Origin: Tetrastigma voinierianum
Lineage: Eukaryota > Streptophyta > Magnoliopsida > Vitales > Vitaceae
Length of the DNA: 64,000 bases
Assembly (NCBI GenBank): GCA_016808115.1
Contig: JAEQBH010005276.1
Span: forward strand, 268,607-332,606
Reading direction: 5' to 3'
Part shown: positions 23,904 to 35,229 of the stretch, piece after piece
Layout of the letters: each line of letters opens with the position of its first letter
Numbering within the stretch: the first letter of the stretch is position 1
Position numbers and translations under genes: made by a program
Notes under the pieces: generated by a model
Database searches by the model: none
Told to the model about the DNA's origin: nothing
Seen by the model: only the letters and a program-made list of their open reading frames with translations

Positions 23904-24540
23904 TATCGAACGCTCCTAAAGCCCATGATAGTCTCTCTTTACTCTTGGTTCCAGACTTCCACATGGATTTTTTTTTTTGCGGCCTTTCAATGATCCCACC
24001 CATACGCGTCCTCATGTGGTCGGGGAGCAAGCACTCTCGGCCCATCACTTCGATGGACAAGGAGCCATTCGGGAAATATTTCAGTCAGTGAAGCAGTCAA
24101 CGCAATGACCTATCAAAGGAGCTAAGCTAGGGTCATGAGTATGCTACGTCATCTCCTGTTTCCCGTTCTCTAATTAGAGTCGAGTTGGACACATACTCAT
24201 CCGATGGAGCTACTGCCACCTCTTAAATAAGGATAAATGACCCCCATGTTCAACTTGACTGGTAAACCGTCATCACTTAACAACAATGGAAGATCTAGGA
24301 TTTTATATTTTGAGTGTCAGCATTATAATAGACTAATAATATATACGAATTTTTTTTTTATTAGCATTATAATTTTTTTTAAAGGGCAAAAAAGGGAATT
24401 ATAAAGTTTTGTTTTTTTGTTTTTTTTAGGTGCATGTTGACACCCCATGAATACACATAGATACATCCATGCTTGACAAACAATGCATGTGGGGACGTGA
24501 AACCGTGGACGTTATAGTTATATTTGCAAATATTTGGTGG
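23904..24540. other. Unassigned non-coding DNA right of the copia LTR
   Basis: No coding motifs recognised on either strand. Holds short T- and A-runs near 23965 and 24350-24430. Its origin (host, element or MITE interior) is undetermined. Confidence 0.35.
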
Positions 24541-25090
24541 ATTCATCCATTTTAAACAATTATCCCTAATTTCCATAGAGGAATTGGTTTAAAGGGGATA
24601 AAAGAAAAGTTATTTACAAAACTAACCCTTTACTTTTATAACCTTAAAATATCCTCACGTTAGACAAAATTACCCCTTAATGTGCTAAAACCCAAAAATT
24701 ATTATAAATTCAACCCCTTTATATATATCTGACTTAACATCATCGTTGTTAAATTTTCGAACAAACTCGGGGCTTGCCACAACCAAGTTTATACAACTTT
24801 TATACATGTTGGAGCGAATCATCGTTGCTACGTTTCGAACAAACTCATGCAAGTGTTTGGTGCTTATAATGTGTACACATTTTGGGCTGACCAACCATCG
24901 TTAAGGTTATATTTGAACAAACTTGAAGTAAGCTCATATTGTATTACTACATAGGTAAATTTGTCAAAATGATGTAAAAATATTATTTTTTTGGGTTTTA
25001 AGAAAAAGGGTTAGATTTGCAATTTTTTTTGCATTTTGTCCATTTTAAACTGTTACCCATTTCCATAAATAATTTAGGAAAAGTTATTTA
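24541..25090. mobile_element. Candidate non-autonomous DNA element (MITE-like)
   Basis: The left part (ACAAAACTAACCCTTTA...AAAATATCCTCACGTTAGACAAAATTACC, 24618-24676) is imperfectly inverted at 24955-25030 (TTTGTCAAAATGATG...AAAGGGTTAGATTTGC). Between them sit three tandem copies of a ~78-bp unit. The same left end occurs at about 19950. No target duplication was established, so the boundaries are approximate. Confidence 0.4.
24741..24970. repeat. Three tandem copies of a ~78-bp unit
   Basis: Copies start with CATCGTTG/CATCGTTA followed by a TTCGAACAAACT-like block at 24741, 24820 and 24896. Spacing is 79 and 76 bp. The copies are diverged. Confidence 0.65.
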
Positions 25091-25654
25091 TATATATATA
25101 TATATATATATATTATTTGAGCTACAGGAACTGTACTAAAGAGGCAGATGATTCAGTTACTACCAGACAAGCCCGCCGTGAAATCTGAAAACTTTCCGTG
25201 GGCTAGACCGGCGGACTTAACCATGGGGAAAGCCTTGTTCGAGCTTATAAAGAAAAGTTGGAAAGCTATGGAAATGGCGGACTGGATGATTGTGAACTCG
25301 GCTTATGATCTTGAGCCTGCAGTATTCGACGCGCCACCCAGGGCTCTACCCATCGGCCCACTTCCGGCAATTAACCCGCTCGAAGATTCAGCCCGAAACT
25401 TGTGGCCGGAAGACTCAACTTGCCTGAAATGGCTGAACCAACATCCACCATGCTCAGTCATATACATTGCCTTCGGCAGCACCACAATGTTCGACAAGAA
25501 GCAGTTCCAGGAGGTGGCGCTGGGGCTTGAGCTCTCCAACGCGCCGTTCTTCTGGGTGGTCCGGCCGGACTGTGTCGATAACATGGACGGCAGCGCCACC
25601 GCCTACCCACCGGAATTTCAAGAAAGAGTCGCCGGCCGAGGGAAGATAGTGGGT

Positions 25655-25770
25655 TGGGCACCTCAATGGAAGGTTCTTAGTCATCCTTCTATTGCCTGTT
25701 TCTTTAGCCACTGTGGCTGGAACCTGCCACAGCGCAATGTCTTTCGTGCTGGCCTTACTTTACTGACCAA
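25655..25770 (+). other. PSPG donor-binding box of the UGT, with internal deletion
   Basis: WAPQWKVLSHPSIACF and SHCGWN (25655-25723) match the first 23 positions of the 44-residue plant signature, including the HCGWN core. The final WPYFTDQ is legible at 25750-25770 in another frame. The usual spacing predicts the Trp about 16 bp later, so a net loss of about 16 bp removed the S-x-x-E-G part and shifted the frame. Confidence 0.85.
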
Positions 25771-25894
25771 TTCTCCAATCAAACCTACATTTGTGATGTT
25801 TGGAAAGTGGGGTTGGGGTTTAATCCGGATGATGAAACTGGGATCGTCAAACGGGATGAGGTAAGAAAAAAGGTCGAGCAATTGCTTGGTGACA

Positions 25895-25903
25895 ATACTT
25901 TTA
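25895..25903. other. Left target-site duplication of the Mutator-like element
   Basis: ATACTTTTA directly abuts the GGGAGAAGTAGG terminus and is repeated exactly at 28427-28435. Nine base pairs is the length produced by Mutator-type transposases. Confidence 0.9.
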
Positions 25904-26310
25904 GGGAGAAGTAGGTTTCAAGTTATTAAAATAAAAATAATAGCACATAAGGGATAAAGAAATTGTTTTCCATGTTTCAGGTGATGGCAGAAAAAAATAA
26001 TTGTAAGTGATGTTAAAATCTAATCATTGCAAAAATAATCTCTGAAATACCCTCAAGGTACATGACTCCCTCTCTCTTACCCCCACCGATTTTCTCCTCT
26101 CTCTCTCTTACTCTCTCATCCCACTTATTTTACATATCCATAAAATTATTATTTAATTTTAAATTTTTATTACTTGCATAATCTGATATTCCTAATTTAT
26201 TTAAATAATTCAAATTATTAAAAAAATTATGTTAATAGTTATTTATTTAATATTTGTAATAAATTTGCGTATTTAATAGCCTTAAAATTAAATATTAAAT
26301 TAAGAAAATT
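25904..26310. repeat. Left terminal inverted repeat of the Mutator-like element
   Basis: Matches the complement of 27826-28426. Shared blocks include AATAATAGCACATAAGGGAT, GCAAAAATAATCTCTGAAAT, CTTACCCCCACCGATTTTCT, ATATCCATAAAATTATTATT and CTTAAAATTAAATATTAA. Confidence 0.88.
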
Positions 26311-27159
26311 AGATAATACAATAATATATAGTCGCGAATTGTAATACTTTGTATCATTATTAACAAATAAATGATACATATTACAAGCATATACTAAACT
26401 CATAATATTAAATCTATATAAGTGCATAATTATGGGATCGGATATTATTTATTATTGTTGCAGCTAGATTGTTACTGATATTTACAGTTTATTAAGATAA
26501 GATTTCAAGATGTTGGCCAAACACTTGCTCTAATGAAGCCAACCATTGCAGCCTCTATGACGCATCGAGCCACACACTCTCGCACCTGCCTCCACTTTAA
26601 ATAAATAAATAAAGATATTTTACTATATTGTAAAAGTGATTAGTTCTTCAAAACCTATTAAAAATAATTAAAGTTCTTTATTTGTCGTAACATACTTGAC
26701 ATCTCATATCACTCAAATTAGTTATATAGTTTGTTTTTGTTTAAACTCAAATCAATTATAATGTTCTAAACATATAAATAATGATCAAAATATATTTTGA
26801 TTTGATAGAAATATCAAAAAAGGAAATATAAAAAAAAATATCATAAATATCTTAATGGATATTTTTTAAAATATTGATAAAATATAAATGGTTCAAAAAT
26901 CAAAATTCATGAAAATATTTTAAACACTTAAAATTTGATAAAATTAATAACAAAATACATATAAAAATATTTTATAAACTTAATTAAGGTAGGTATTTTA
27001 AACTTTAAAAAGATGTTTTGTTGTTAAAAGTGTTTTTTTTTTGTTAAAAGTGTTTTATTATATTTAAAATAAATTTCACTATTTTTAATATTTCATTTCA
27101 ATACTTTACTCATGGATAACCTTTTATATATCCTTTCATTTATTTAAATAATTAAAATT

Positions 27160-27700
27160 ATGAATTTGTGACCTCTAAGCACGTTGGGCAAGGTAGCCTT
27201 CATGTATCAATATATAATCAACCCTAATCAAGCATTTTATTAGAATGGTATGACCTATACTGGCGTGACTAAATTAATAAATTGTAGTACTACCCAATGT
27301 ACTATGGATACTACCATAATGAATAGTATCAATAGTCATTTTCCCTCTTACATACATTACCATTAAGCAGCAGTTCATATTTCATTTTTAGGTAATAAAG
27401 ACATAAATTATAGAATACCCCACATTAGGTGACTATATTAAGTACATAGGGAAAATTTTAGGGATTCATAGTTTGATGCATACACGAGGTCCTTCCTTAT
27501 GGAAAACATTGAAAATTTGTGACATCTAAACACGCGCGTCGAGCGCTACAGAAGCCTGTAATGCACAACCGAACTTTAAATTGGCCACAGCTTTATAGAC
27601 TTCGCTTAATATACTGGCGTATCTATCTTAATAAACTATAGATACCACCTTAACAATCCTGTGACGCACTACAATAAATAATGTCAATTATAGCCATACT
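27160..27700. repeat. Diverged internal duplication of the Mutator-like element
   Basis: A ~180-bp block at about 27165-27350 (TTTGTGACCTCTAAGCACG..., TATACTGGCGTGACT, AATAATAGT...) has a diverged relative at about 27515-27700 (TTTGTGACATCTAAACACG..., ATACTGGCGTATCT). Same orientation, about 345 bp apart. Confidence 0.5.
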
Positions 27701-27825
27701 CTTATATGTTTAATATTTATGCGTATAATTATATGCAAGTAATATTATCATTTTATTTGTTAATATTATTTTTAAAAATTATTTTTGCTCACATTTATAT
27801 AATATTGTATTATCCTTTAATTTTT

Positions 27826-28426
27826 CTTAATTTTAATATTTAATTTTAAGATATTAAATACATAAATTTTATTTTTAAATATTAAATAAAATAAATTCAA
27901 TAAAATAAATTATTAACATAATTTTTTAATACTTAATATTTAAATAAATTAAATTTAAATATCAAAAGATTATCCACAACTAATAAAATTTAAAAAATTA
28001 AATAATAATTTTATGGATATGTAAATATTTCATTGATATTTTTACATTTTTTTATTTTAAATAATTTTATATTTTACGGGATATTTTATTTTGCTAAGAT
28101 ATCCAAAGAAACGCTTTTATATTAGATATTCGGTAAGAGAGAGGGAGATTGCAAATGACATAGAGGTGAGAGGGTGAGAGAGAAATGGAAGGAGGAAGGT
28201 GGTCTTAGTGGGATGAGAGAGTAAGAGAGAGAAGAGAAAATCGGTGGGGGTAAGAGAGAGGGAACCATGTAGCTTGAGGGTATTTTAGAGATTATTTTTG
28301 CAATCATTATATTTTAACCTGAATTACAATTATTTTTTCCCCGCGATTACCCAAAACACGGAAACAAATTCTTTATCCCTTATGTGCTATTATTTTTATT
28401 TTAACAACCTGAAACCTACTTCTCCC
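27826..28426. repeat. Right terminal inverted repeat of the Mutator-like element
   Basis: Inverted relative of 25904-26310, with about 170 bp (about 28025-28200) that has no counterpart on the left. That block repeats the GAGAGAGGG-type purine motif, so it may be a local duplication, or a deletion on the left. Confidence 0.85.
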
Positions 28427-28435
28427 ATACTTTTA
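28427..28435. other. Right target-site duplication of the Mutator-like element
   Basis: ATACTTTTA follows the CTTCTCCC terminus. It is an exact copy of 25895-25903 and leads straight into the last UGT coding segment. Confidence 0.9.
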
Positions 28436-28539
28436 AGTCCAGGGCTTTACATCTCAAGGAATCAATCCTGAAAAGTGTCAAAGAAGGTGGTTCTTACTAC
28501 AATAATTTACATCGTTTCGGTGAGTGGGTCAAGGGATAG

Positions 28540-28689
28540 GTTCTTAGCACAGTTGGTCCAATATTGGGTTTGCTCTCCAATAAAGTTCTAATCCCCAAGT
28601 GTCACTTAAAGATTTGTCCTGACCTTAACTTCAAGGTCATCCTATGGGTTAAGTTCGAGATGCGCACAAACTTGCTTAGACAAAACCCG
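28540..28689. other. UGT 3' flank
   Basis: Short non-coding stretch between the UGT stop and the hAT element. The words CACTTAAAGATTTG and CAAGGTCATCC look like single-copy flank, but nothing functional is identified. Confidence 0.35.
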
Positions 28690-28739
28690 TACAAAAAAAC
28701 GCTTTTTGGTCGCATATTGTTAAAAAAAATCGGTTATCG

Positions 28740-28935
28740 ATCGGCACTAAAGAGATATTGATAACCGATAATAGGTTGGGGAAAAAATCGATGGAAAATT
28801 GATAAAATTGTCGAAATATCGGGGACATATTGGAAATTTGCCAATATTTCGGCAAAAAATCGCGACTAGGAACACATACTGGCAACCGGATTTTTTTTCA
28901 AAAAAATCGGTAAAAAATTGCCGATATATCGTCCG
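28740..28935. repeat. Left subterminal hAT motif cluster
   Basis: Repeats of ATCGG/CCGATA words: AATCGGTTATCGATCGGC, GATAACCGATAA, GAAATATCGGGG, CAATATTTCGGC, AAATCGGT and GCCGATATATCG. Subterminal repeats of this kind are the usual transposase-binding sites of hAT elements; binding here is inferred. Confidence 0.7.
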
Positions 28936-29133
28936 CATTTTTAAATGAATCCAATGACTATATTTTTTATCAAACTATTGGATTTAACTGCTCAATTCCA
29001 ATCTGCTCAGAGTGATTTCAATGATATATAATGATCCAACGGTCAGATTTGAACCAAAATAAAATCCAACGGTTAGAAATAAATCACAACGGTTTTTTGA
29101 CAATCCAATGACTATTTTGACTCCAAAAAATTC

Positions 29134-29140
29134 TATAAAT
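29134..29140 (+). promoter_or_regulatory. TATA box of the hAT transposase gene
   Basis: TTCTATAAATACC lies about 120 bp before the leader-intron donor. Followed by an AC-rich leader (TCGTCCATCCACATC), which fits a plant transcription start region. Confidence 0.65.
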
Positions 29141-29261
29141 ACCACTAAAATCATACAATTTTATTACAAACTCGTCCATCCACATCTAAGCTCTATTTGA
29201 CTCTCAATTTTTTTTTTCTTTGTTCTTGATCCTAATATTTTGAAGATCTTTGTGAATTAAG

Positions 29262-30543
29262 GTATGTTTCTTCATTCATTAATTTTGTTTTTATGCATAT
29301 TTTATTTTTAATGTATCTTAGTTTTATTTTGGTGTTGAAGTGTTTATAATAAATATTTTTATATTATAGTTTTATTTTAGTTTAATTTGATAATAATAAA
29401 TTAAGTTAGATATAATGTTTGAAACTTAGATCTTCTTAATTAGATATCTTAATAATATTATTTTAGTTCATAATATTACTAACTAATATAATTTTTTAGT
29501 TAATTAGGTATATTAGTTATTTACTACAATCTTATTTTAGTTGTATAATGTTTGAAACATTTTTATACTATAATCTTATTTTAGAAATTTGAAACATATT
29601 ACTTACATGCATATTTTATTTTTAATGTATCTTAGTTTTATTTTGGTGTTGAAGTAGTTTATAATAAATATTTTTATACTATAGTTTTATTTTAGTTTAA
29701 TTTGATAATATAATTTTTAGTTAATTAATTATATTAGTTATTTGGTTAATAGTTATTTTAATTATATTAGTTATTTTAGTTATATAATGTTTCAAACTTA
29801 GTAATAATTAAATGTCAGAAATTTAGATCTTCTTAGTTAGATATCTTACTAATATTATTTTAGTTCATAATATTACTAACTAATATAATTTTTTAGTTAA
29901 TTAATTATATTAGTTATTTACTATAATCTTATTTTAGTTATATAATGTTTGAAACATTTTTATACTATAATCTTATTTTAGTAATTTGAAACATATTACT
30001 TACATGCATATTTTATTTTTAATGTATCTTAGTTTTATTTTGGTTTAATTTGATAATAATAAATTAAGTTAGATATAATGTTTGAAACTTAGATATTAAG
30101 CATCCTACTATTTAGTAATTTGAAACATATTACCTACATTAAATTTTAGTTATATAATGTTTGAAACTTAGATCTTAGACATATTTAATGTTAGAAATTT
30201 AGATCTTCATAGATATCTTAATGATATTATTTTAGTTCATAATATTACTAACTAATATAATTTTTAGTTAATTAATTATATTAGACATAATCTTAGACAT
30301 ATTACTAAACAACTATAATTATTTCATGTTAGATAATAATATTAAATAACATAGATATCATAATATTAAATTATTATATTGACATCATGTTAGCTTTAAA
30401 GTTTAAATTAAGCTAGATATCAAGAAAACTTAGATCTTACTTTTATGTTAAATTACATTTATATAATGTTATTATAATGATATCATATACAAAGATCACA
30501 TTGATTCGAATTTCATTTTCAATAAAATCACATGTGTTTATAG
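29262..30543 (+). other. 5'-UTR intron of the hAT transposase gene
   Basis: Donor AAG|GTATGTTT at 29262 and acceptor GTTTATAG ending at 30543. The start codon is at 30545 directly after. AT content is very high and no coding frames occur. The intron is largely made of internal repeats. Confidence 0.75.
29290..30300 (+). repeat. Tandem repeats of about 320-400 bp inside the hAT leader intron
   Basis: The block TGCATATTTTATTTTTAATG recurs at 29293, 29608 and 30005. The block AGATCTTCTTAxTTAGATAT, followed by TTCATAATATTACTAACTAA, recurs at about 29430, 29827 and (shortened) 30196. This makes roughly three incomplete copies. Confidence 0.75.
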
Positions 30544-30544
30544 G

Positions 30545-33500
30545 ATGGCTAGTGGAAGTCGAGGCCGAGATCCCGCACGGAGGTATCGTGACACCTTCGA
30601 GGGACATAAAACGAACAATTTGTAATTGTTGTGGTTTAAGATAAAAGTATGCAAAAAGGTGGAATTACTGCTAGTTGTCTGTCACATACACGGATCCCCA
30701 TTCAAATACTAAGAATTGTCAAAATGTGTCAACGGCAAACAAGAACGTAAGAACTTTTTAAAACATAAAAGTAAATCAAAGAGAAAAACAAATGATATGG
30801 AAGACATTCGAAATAATTACGAGAGGCACAATGGGAGGAAAACATCACACTCATTGATGATGATGATGAGGAGGGGTGATGAGATGGTATATGTATCCGC
30901 CGACATGTGACCCTTTTCATGGAGGAGATGAATATCGAGAAACTAGATATACCAGTTTCAGCGAATTCGAACCTATAACGCATGCAGATTTGGCGAGAGG
31001 TAAAAGAAAAATAGGTAAATTTTTATACCTAATTCATTTTTTCACATAATTATGTATAAAATAATGTAATTTGATTTTATTTTTTTGCATAATTTCAATA
31101 GGCGAGTCTTCACAATCTAGTGATCCATCAAGACGTATACAAAGATCACAAAGTGTTCGGCATTCGGAACCATCACCGCCAATTGCACCATCATTATACA
31201 AGTGTTCGGCTGCAAAACAAAAAAGCCTAAAAAATATGTTCAACGGTGGTTCAATCAAGGAAACAATGGGACGACACTAGCAAGTTCTTATATATGAAAG
31301 TGTTCCACCTCAAAAAGTGCATTTCGCACCATTTTAAGAAATATTTCGTGCACAACAAGGTTTGGTTTAATTGTATAATATGTTTAATAATGACATTATT
31401 ATCTCCATATGAAATATGTTTTTGTAATAACCAGCTCCTTTTGAATTATTATATGTGTGATGGGCATCGAACCACCATTCCCATATGAAATCAAAAGCAA
31501 GTACTTGGAAATGGAGTATAAAGACATGAAAGCTTATGTTAACATACAAAGGGAGAAATGAGAGACATATGGATGTACAATTATGTGCGATGGATGGACC
31601 ATGCCAACTAAATTGAGCATATTTAATTTCATGGTATATTCAAAAGGAAGCACAATTTTCCTCAAATCTGTTGATGCGTCAGATAAGATTAAAGAAAACA
31701 AATACATATATGGTCTACAAGGACGCATCAAGGAAGTTGGAGAAGAAAATGTGGTGCAAATTGTTATAGATAATGGATCAGCATTTGTGAAAGCGGGAAA
31801 GTTGTTAATGAAGAAATACAAGTTGTATTGGACTCCATGTGCAGCACACTGCATTGATTTAATGTTTGAAGACATTGATAAAAGGGATGTTGTTGCTCGC
31901 CTGATCGAATGGCTTCAAAGATAACCAACTTCATTTATAATCATATTGGTTGCTTGCAAAAATGCGATACAAAGTCCGTGATGGAGATGTAAGGCGCTCG
32001 AGCAACAAGAGATTTGCAACAAACTATATTGCCCCGGGATGCTCTTCTAAAAGAGGGTTGATTTGAAGAAAGTCTTTATTAGTAATGAATGGACATCTCA
32101 CAAACTTAGCCGGACAGAAGTTGGACATGAGGTTGAAAGGCTCATGTTTGATCATGAATATTGGGAAAAGGTGGAGAAGCTAGTGTCCATCTATGAGGCA
32201 CTATACATAGTAAGCCGCGATTGTCGATTCAAGTCGCCCCAACCATGCCATTTGTTTACGAGTTGATTCGGTTGATGAAGGAAAATTTAGATCAACTCAA
32301 AGCTAAAGAGTGGGTGAAACATATCATCGCAGATAATTGGGATAAAACCCTTAAGCATCATCTTCATGTAGCAGGTAACTAATTAATATTCTCTTCGCCG
32401 ATATTCGCATTTAATAATGTTATGTTTATATTATTATCGCATGATAATTCTCAATAACTATTGCAGCATACTATCTAAATCCAAAATTAATATAGACCTG
32501 GATTTGGTTGTAACCTCGAGTTACTTCAAACTGTTCATGACGTTTTTTTCTAAATTAGATCCTAATGCTAAAGGCCTTTGTAATTTTGGAAATGAGGTAA
32601 ATTAATGAGTTTCTAATTCTAATTAATTGATTCAATTTATTCGATTGATTTTTTATTTTAGATTTTTTGACATTTTGAGCTTATACTATTCCGTGATGCA
32701 AAAAGTGGATTTGATCGTGCAAGAATAGCGCAAGATAAAAATTAGTCTATGGTGAGTGTTAATTCTCATTATAAGTAAATTTTATAACTATTTTATTATT
32801 ATATATTGAATATAAGTAATTTTTATCAAATTTAACGGTGGTTTTTGTATGGAAATCACGCTCCAACATTAAGGAGTTTCGACTCTTAGTTGTTCTTTCC
32901 AAACCGCATCATCTTCACTAGAAAGAAATTGAGCACATTTTGCTCTAATTCATACCAAACAAAGGAAATCGATTTGTTTATCCTAGGCTCCAACAATTGA
33001 TTTCCCTTTTGTCAGCATAACATGAAACTAAAGATCCGTGATATGGAGGCAGAGACCGATAAAGTTGCTGAAAATAATTTTCTCAATTTACTTGAAATTT
33101 CAACTGAGTTTGGTGAAGAAGATGAGAATCAACTATTTCAATGGGTTAACTTCCATTTAGATGATGAAGATGGAAACTTAACTACCGACTATTGTGCATG
33201 TTCGAGAATTAGGTGTTAATGTTGAACGTTTTATCTCGAAAAGTTCCATAAGGAAAGTATTAGGTCAAGACACGAGGACCCATTTCAACCCAATAAGCAT
33301 TTCTCGACCCTTTGATTCAAGTGTTGAACATAGTAGTAGACCAAGTTTTGTTGGTAATTTCTACTACAAAGCTATGATGGCCTTACAGGGACCAATTGGT
33401 GGTAGTGACACTGGAAATGACGCGTATATTACGTATCCACAACAAGCTCAATATCCATCGGGAGCCCATTTACCTGAAGATGATTTCACATATGCTACAA

Positions 33501-33600
33501 GATGAAGACCACTGGTCTAGGAGAGCCTGGGCCCGTATTGGAGCCATTGGAAAGCCATACGAGGGAAGACACTATGATGCATGACCATACAATGAGGATT
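30545..33600 (+). pseudogene. hAT transposase gene (BED finger, DUF659, hAT C-terminal dimerisation region), decayed
   Basis: The product would cut and paste hAT elements. It starts MASGSRGRDPARRYRDTFEG (30545), typical of plant hAT proteins. A Cys-x2-Cys start of a BED finger follows but is frameshifted. Exon 2 begins after a 31015-31101 intron. The core at 31583-31924 (113 residues) has TMCDGWTMPTKLSIFNFMVYS, IVIDNGSAFVKAGKLL and CAAHCIDLMFEDI, the DUF659-type catalytic core. 32060-32340 continues with EVERLMFDHEYWEKVEKLVSIYEALY and EWVKHIIADNWDKT. An intron at 32375-32466 leads to AYYLNPK. Traces of the C-terminal region lie at about 32830-33220. Stops, frameshifts and a broken BED finger make it non-functional. 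Confidence 0.85.
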
Positions 33601-34254
33601 CGTTGGCCCGCTTTGAGTCCATGAGTATTGAACTCAATCTCGTTGATTCATCGAATGAGGGCAACATATTTCCTCCTTATAATAATGGAGTTATGGTTAG
33701 CTTTCTCTCACATCCTCGTGTTCTATTGGTGAAGAATATGGAATGGTTAACTATCCTCATGATCCACAAATGCCATTCCAAATTCCATATCAAATGCGAG
33801 AAGGATTTCAAACGAGCATGTGGGTTAACCCCGAATTTCCTATCCACGAAGAGGTTGTGGGTAGGAGTCAATAGATTTATGCATGGCATGTTCGAAGTTA
33901 CAATCAATATTATTGGAACACCATGTCTTGGTATGAATATTGTCTTCATCAAGATGAGATCCCTTCATCAAATAATGTAATGGAGCCACATCGGTCTTCA
34001 TTTTGGTTTTAAATGACTATTCTAATGTAATTTCTCGATAAATTATAATGAATATCATCTTCAACAAGTGTATATTTGCTTATTTATTTCTTTTTTATAG
34101 TTCAACAAAGTATTTCCATGAATTTCAAAGTATTTTTGTTAATTTTTGCTTTACCGATATTTTTGTCAAAATATCCATCGATATTTACCAATATTTTCGA
34201 TATATCCGTAAAATCCAAGTACCGATATATCCGTAATTACCGATATTTTGTTCC
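33600..34254 (+). other. 3' end of the hAT element
   Basis: Includes an acidic or polar tail (33603-33980 frame) of uncertain coding status, then AT-rich DNA with the right subterminal motifs (ACCGATATTT, CATCGATATTTACC, TTTCGATATATCCG, TACCGATATATCC, TTACCGATATTT) at 34155-34250. Confidence 0.6.
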
Positions 34255-34255
34255 T

Positions 34256-35050
34256 TGGACAAACCATGTGCCTTGTTTTCATCCTTCTCCACTTTGTACT
34301 GTGCAATGTGTTTCTTGTTTTTTGTACCTGCATGTTTCTTTTCCCTAACGAATAGTCAATTTCCTTTATAGTTTTGGATGGAAATAAGAGTGATGTCCCA
34401 AAATAATAATTTTTTTTTATTATCAAATTAATATATGTTCCAAAATAATACTCAAACTAGTGTCTTCTTACCATATCCCAAAATTGTAATTGGTGATTAC
34501 CGTTTTAACTTTTAAAATTTAAAACCAATAGTCGGTGACTTCGACGAGTTTGCAGTTAAAACGTAGTTAGCAACAACACGCTTAATCATTTAAAATTTTC
34601 AAATCGTAATCACGAACCACGATTTTAACTTAAATCTAAAATTATACTCACTAACTATGATTTTAATCGTTTTAAAAATTTAAAACCAGCCACCAACTAT
34701 TATTTTGCGACATGGGCAATGAGAGACTTTAGTTTGGACATTGCTTTCAAACTAGTATTATTTTCGGGAATTCTTTCTAAAAAAATATTTTAGAACAAAG
34801 TTCAAAATAAACTCGCTCCGCTGCAAGATTCATTCTCATCACGACGCCAACATGTGTTAAAATATTTTGTGTTATTTGATCGGCTTTGGTGTATTGATAA
34901 GTGTTTTAAACCAATTCTTCGATTCGATTCAATGCTTTGAACTCGCAGACACACTGTTAAGGCCTACGAAATCGGGATAAATCGATTACTTAGACAAAAT
35001 CGAACGATCGATTCAACTCTTTTAGCAAAATAAGCGGTCATAAGCCTACC
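34256..35050. other. Unassigned AT-rich DNA
   Basis: No coding motif. Similar words recur: GATGTCCCAAAATAAT, TGTTCCAAAATAATACTC and CATATCCCAAAATTG near 34390-34490, and ACTTTTAAAATTTAAAACCA / CGTTTTAAAAATTTAAAACC around 34510 and 34670. A decayed short transposon is possible but not shown. Confidence 0.35.
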
Positions 35051-35053
35051 ACT

Positions 35054-35057
<4 letters not shown>

Positions 35058-35104
<47 letters not shown>
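35058..35104. repeat. (TG)n microsatellite
   Basis: About 23 uninterrupted GT units preceded by ATATAT. Confidence 0.97.
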
Positions 35105-35105
<1 letters not shown>

Positions 35106-35229
35106 TATGCCAGGTTTCGCGCTGCATACAAAGAAAATATATTTTGAATGATTTAAAAAAAATATATTTCTCATATATCAATATCAACCAAATGAAATAA
35201 AATAAACACAATAATTTTAGAATGCGCAC

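Larger units (their letters stand above)
25904..28426. mobile_element. Non-autonomous Mutator-like element (2523 bp) inserted in the UGT
   Basis: The ends are inverted copies: GGGAGAAGTAGGTTTCAaGTT at the left and its complement at the right (TIR differences are few in the first 60 bp). A perfect 9-bp duplication flanks them. The inverted repeats run about 400 bp on the left and about 600 bp on the right, where there is an extra ~170-bp block. The interior is very AT-rich with no transposase frame, so movement would have needed an enzyme from elsewhere. It interrupts the UGT between the codons for ...NTF and KSRAL, and the coding frame is continuous if the element and one duplication are ignored. 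Confidence 0.92.
28690..34255 (+). mobile_element. hAT-superfamily DNA transposon, autonomous type, decayed
   Basis: Both edges are rich in CCGATAT/ATATCGG motifs in opposite orientations: 28740-28935 and 34155-34250. Between them is a complete gene layout on the + strand: TATA box, 5' leader, long leader intron, a BED-type N-terminus, a DUF659-like core and a C-terminal dimerisation region. All are broken by frameshifts. Exact terminal inverted repeats and the expected 8-bp target duplication could not be fixed, so edges are approximate. Confidence 0.85.
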
